From G963677185 sp963677185 (GTDB lineage: Bacteria > Bacillota > Syntrophomonadia > Syntrophomonadales > Syntrophomonadaceae), in the NCBI GenBank assembly GCA_963677185.1, contig OY781889.1, positions 620,001 to 684,000 on the forward strand: DNA of 64,000 bases, read 5' to 3'. Positions within the stretch are counted from its first letter, which is position 1. Every line of letters starts with the position of its first letter. Shown here in pieces: positions 61,728 to 64,000 of the stretch. The translations under genes and the position numbers were made by a program. The notes beneath the pieces are model-generated. The model worked only from the letters and a program-made list of their open reading frames with translations. It did not search any database and was not told where the DNA came from.

Positions 61728-62585
61728 TTATCTGATTGATTTAACAACATAGCATTCTTTATAAATCGTCCGGAAAACCGTTGCCGCCCGTTCGGCTGTT
61801 TCGGTGCTCGAAAAGGCCGCCATCACTGTCGGTCCGCTTCCTGACATTATCGCTTTCAACGCTCCTTGAGCAAGTGTTTTTTCTTTTATTTCCATTATTT
61901 CTGGCTTTTTTCGGATGCTAACCGATTCCAGCACATTGCACAGATTCTGAACCACATCTATCATATCACATCTGCGCCAGGCTGGAAGAAAGCTCTCCAG
62001 CCGCGGGCGCTCCTGTACCAGTTCTGGTCTGAAATCAAGGTATACTTCGGCAGTTGAAAGCTCATACGGCGGTTTCACCAGCAATAACAGCAATTCCGGT
62101 CCCTCATGCATCGGTTCGATGATCTCGCCTCGTCCGGTGCAGAGTGCGGTTCCGCCAGAGATGCAAAATGGCACATCAGAACCTATGATTCCACCTTCTT
62201 GCCACAGCTCTTCCTGGCTCAAACCCAGTGAAAAAAGCTCATTCACGGCCTTGATTACAGCTGCTGCGTTACCGCTGCCTCCAGCCAGCCCGGCACCGAT
62301 CGGTATATTCTTTTCGATGAAAATCTTGAGGCCGCTGGAGATCTGGTAGCGTTCCAGCATATGCAGAGCCGCACGGCAGGCCAGGTTGCTGGCATCCATC
62401 GGAATCGAGCGGCTGTCTGACTCAAGGGTCAGGCCTTCGCGGTCCTTTTGAACAAATAACCGGTCGCACAGGTTAACCTCGTGCATGACTGTTGCCAGCT
62501 CGTGATAGCCATCCGGGCGCTTGCCGGTAACATCAAGAGTCAGATTCACCTTGGCCGGCGATATAATAAGCATTTGCTGCGGCAT
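61728..62585 (-). CDS. ispE: 4-diphosphocytidyl-2-C-methyl-D-erythritol kinase
   Basis: About 285 residues from ATG 62585 (GGCGGGG upstream; the frame is open to 62618). A GHMP kinase with ISPAKVNLTLDVTGKRPDGYHELATVM, NIPIGAGLAGGSGNAAAVIKAVNEL and SGSGPTVMAAFSS. It phosphorylates CDP-ME in the MEP isoprenoid pathway. Confidence 0.95.
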   Translation of the reverse strand: MPQQMLIISPAKVNLTLDVTGKRPDGYHELATVMHEVNLCDRLFVQKDREGLTLESDSRSIPMDASNLACRAALHMLERYQISSGLKIFIEKNIPIGAGLAGGSGNAAAVIKAVNELFSLGLSQEELWQEGGIIGSDVPFCISGGTALCTGRGEIIEPMHEGPELLLLLVKPPYELSTAEVYLDFRPELVQERPRLESFLPAWRRCDMIDVVQNLCNVLESVSIRKKPEIMEIKEKTLAQGALKAIMSGSGPTVMAAFSSTETAERAATVFRTIYKECYVVKSIR

Positions 62586-62701
62586 GTGATTGCCCCGCCT
62601 TGTAATATTTGTCCTCACCGGCAGTCAGCTGTCCTGATGCTGATTATCCCGGCTGGATTTAGAACCAGTAAGTATTATAACTCATGACGAGCCATTGAAT
62701 A

Positions 62702-62735
62702 ACAAAAAAATGCTGGAGCCTTTTCAGGCTCCAGC
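62702..62735 (-). terminator. Terminator of the surface-protein gene at the right edge
   Basis: CTGGAGCC/GGCTCCAG (62713-62734) forms an 8-bp stem; on the minus strand it is followed by ATTTTTTTG. It ends transcription arriving from the gene at 63073. The 209-bp repeat element lies immediately next to it. Confidence 0.85.
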
Positions 62736-62944
62736 CAGACCGATGACAAAAGCGAATCTCATCGTCATATCACAAAGACCGCTCAATCAACGTACGTCGA
62801 GTACGCCTCAATCGCGGCCTTTGCTCATAACGCGACGAAGGTGCAGTTCTGCACCGAATGCCGCAGGATCGAATCTGACACGAAGTGTCTGATGAGCTTC
62901 GGCGAACGCGTTTTCTCATCGGTCTGACTTTGTCAACACACTGA
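62736..62944. repeat. Dispersed hairpin element, 209-bp copy
   Basis: Same ends as the copy at 25947 (CAGACCGATGAC and GTCAACACACTGA) and identical first ~102 bp, but with 69 bp more before the right end. The extra part holds two hairpins, GGTGCA/TGCACC and GACAC/GTGTC. It is flanked by a 23-bp imperfect direct repeat (62713-62735 and 62945-62967, 20 of 23 matching), which includes the terminator hairpin. No ORF. Confidence 0.85.
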
Positions 62945-62967
62945 CTGGAGCCTGTTCGGGATCCAGC

Positions 62968-63072
62968 ATTTCATACCGATTATATAAGCGAATCTCATCG
63001 CTATGATTTGGCCAACGATTAAAGGCCTATCTTTCCTCGCCGCTTCCATGCCATCAACACGTTAAAGAACGC
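62968..63072. other. Short intergenic with a degenerate element fragment
   Basis: ACCGATTATATAAGCGAATC followed by TCATCG near 62977-63002 resembles the left end of the dispersed element and may be an old, decayed copy. Nothing else is seen. Confidence 0.35.
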
Positions 63073-64000
63073 CTACATATCACGATTAATTATTACCGTT
63101 CCTTCTGCTTCTACCCATTCTACAGTGGCGCCGAACGCTTCAGCCACAAACCTGGCCGGCAGAAGAATCCGCTCTCCCTGAATCTGGGGAGTCGCATCCA
63201 TAAGCTGCGGGGTGCCGTCAACATTGATCCACATGCTGCCGATGGTCAGCATTACATTAAAGCCGTTTTCGCTGATGGTCGCGGTTTTGCTGACATTGTC
63301 CCAATCCACATTAGCTTCGGTCATGCCCAGACAGTAGGCCAGGTAACGAACCGGTACAAAAGTGCGCCCGCCTTCGGCATAGGGCACGGCATCCATGTTG
63401 TTAGGCACTCCGTTAACATAATAGACGGTGCTGCCCATGGAGAAAGTGGCTACGATGTCGTGGGTTTCAACTGGTGGTTCCACCGGTGGCTCCGCACCGT
63501 CGATGAATGTTACGGGTATATCGTACTTAGCGCTGTTTCTGACCTGGGCGGCCGTTGCACCGTCAAATGCGGAATCCAGGAATATAATTTCCAGGTTGGT
63601 AATGCTGTCGGCGGCCGTGTGGTTGGTGGCCTGCCCTGCCAGAGTCACAGTGCAAGCGCCATGAGAAATGGGAGCCATCTGGCAGGTCAGTCCAGCCGGC
63701 ACATGATTAACCTGCACTCGTCCATCGCCAATCATGTCTTCACATTGCTCGAAGCCGTTGAATTCTGCGCTATCCTGCCCCAGTTCAATGGTCAAGCTGT
63801 TTCCGATGCTGCCGTCATCGGCCGCTGCTTCTGTAAAACCTTGCGTCGGCCATTCTACACTGCCTTTAAACTCGGCTGCCGGCGGCTCCCCGTTGTCTTC
63901 GAACTGAATTTCCATATTACTGCTTGAAGAGCCCATACCTCCATCAGTATGTTCAAACGCAGTTGAATAGAACATTATATTCAAGTTATCAATGTTGTCT
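63073..64000 (-). CDS. Surface/exported protein with copper-amine-oxidase-N domain, 5' end beyond window
   Basis: The frame is open to the right edge, so only the C-terminal ~309 residues are seen. The first part is a beta-rich region of cohesin-like or adhesion type (SNMEIQFEDNGEPPAAEFKG; SITNLEIIFLDSAFDGATAAQVRNSAKYDIPVTF). A Pro-rich linker (PPVEPPVETHD) leads to a copper amine oxidase N-terminal-like domain (NNMDAVPYAEGGRTFVPVRYLAYCLGM, LMDATPQIQGERILLPARFVAEAFGATVEWVEAEGTVIINR). The same domain is in the protein at 26156. Confidence 0.85.
   Translation of the reverse strand, partial: DNIDNLNIMFYSTAFEHTDGGMGSSSSNMEIQFEDNGEPPAAEFKGSVEWPTQGFTEAAADDGSIGNSLTIELGQDSAEFNGFEQCEDMIGDGRVQVNHVPAGLTCQMAPISHGACTVTLAGQATNHTAADSITNLEIIFLDSAFDGATAAQVRNSAKYDIPVTFIDGAEPPVEPPVETHDIVATFSMGSTVYYVNGVPNNMDAVPYAEGGRTFVPVRYLAYCLGMTEANVDWDNVSKTATISENGFNVMLTIGSMWINVDGTPQLMDATPQIQGERILLPARFVAEAFGATVEWVEAEGTVIINRDM

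Overview
The window looks like a chromosomal segment of a Gram-positive Clostridia-type Firmicute, perhaps a Syntrophomonadales or Peptococcales relative; the lineage is inferred from gene order and families, not from a marker. Pointers are an LPxTG-anchored surface protein, a CsaB-type pyruvyl transferase, strong GGAGG ribosome-binding sites with many TTG/GTG starts, and a long minus-strand block with the gene order known from Bacillus and Clostridia: ispE, (GntR), glmU, prs, pth, mfd, yabM, mazG, hup, rqcP, divIC, yabR, ppx, tilS, ftsH, folP, folB, folK, then panB/C/D and nadB/C.

Layout. 1-3.4 kb: an edge-truncated unknown gene and a ~1,000-residue SpaA/Cna-B-type surface protein. 3.5-3.8 kb: a compact locus of a 28-codon hydrophobic peptide gene facing a convergent antisense promoter, resembling a type I toxin-antitoxin unit. 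3.9-9.5 kb: cyclic-di-GMP signalling (degenerate REC-GGDEF, HD-GYP, CheY-like, GGDEF) and small membrane or unknown proteins. 9.6-13 kb: a DUF2974-type alpha/beta hydrolase, greA, lysS. 13.1-25.6 kb (minus): an envelope cluster with translationally coupled genes for pyruvyl transfer, glycosyl transfer, polymerase/ligase, DUF4330, MurJ (frameshifted), polysaccharide deacetylase, class A PBP and cardiolipin synthase. 26-34.6 kb (plus): an exported copper-amine-oxidase-N/MORN-like protein, FapA/DUF342, a GAF-type protein, Hsp20 and a membrane HD-GYP sensor. 35.3-62.6 kb (minus): the conserved housekeeping block with cofactor synthesis (NAD, pantothenate, folate). 63.1-64 kb: another copper-amine-oxidase-N protein, cut by the window end.

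Mobile and repeated DNA. An IS1634-type insertion sequence (48,937-50,882) lies between exact 187-bp direct repeats; because the duplication carries the 3' end of divIC, a full divIC remains. A family of hairpin-rich elements with conserved ends and no coding potential occurs at 25.9 kb (140 bp), 62.7 kb (209 bp) and, as an ends-only form, at 32.6 kb. A related 123-bp element with 16-bp terminal inverted repeats is amplified as a 122-bp tandem array at 34.9-35.3 kb. A perfect 39-bp palindrome abuts the stop codon of the GAF gene.

The sporulation genes usually interspersed in this block (spoVG, spoVT, yabP, yabQ, spoIIE) are absent here and yabM is frameshifted, which suggests reduced sporulation capacity, although homopolymer sequencing errors could explain the frameshifts. 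No rRNA, tRNA, CRISPR array or recognisable riboswitch was found by eye.
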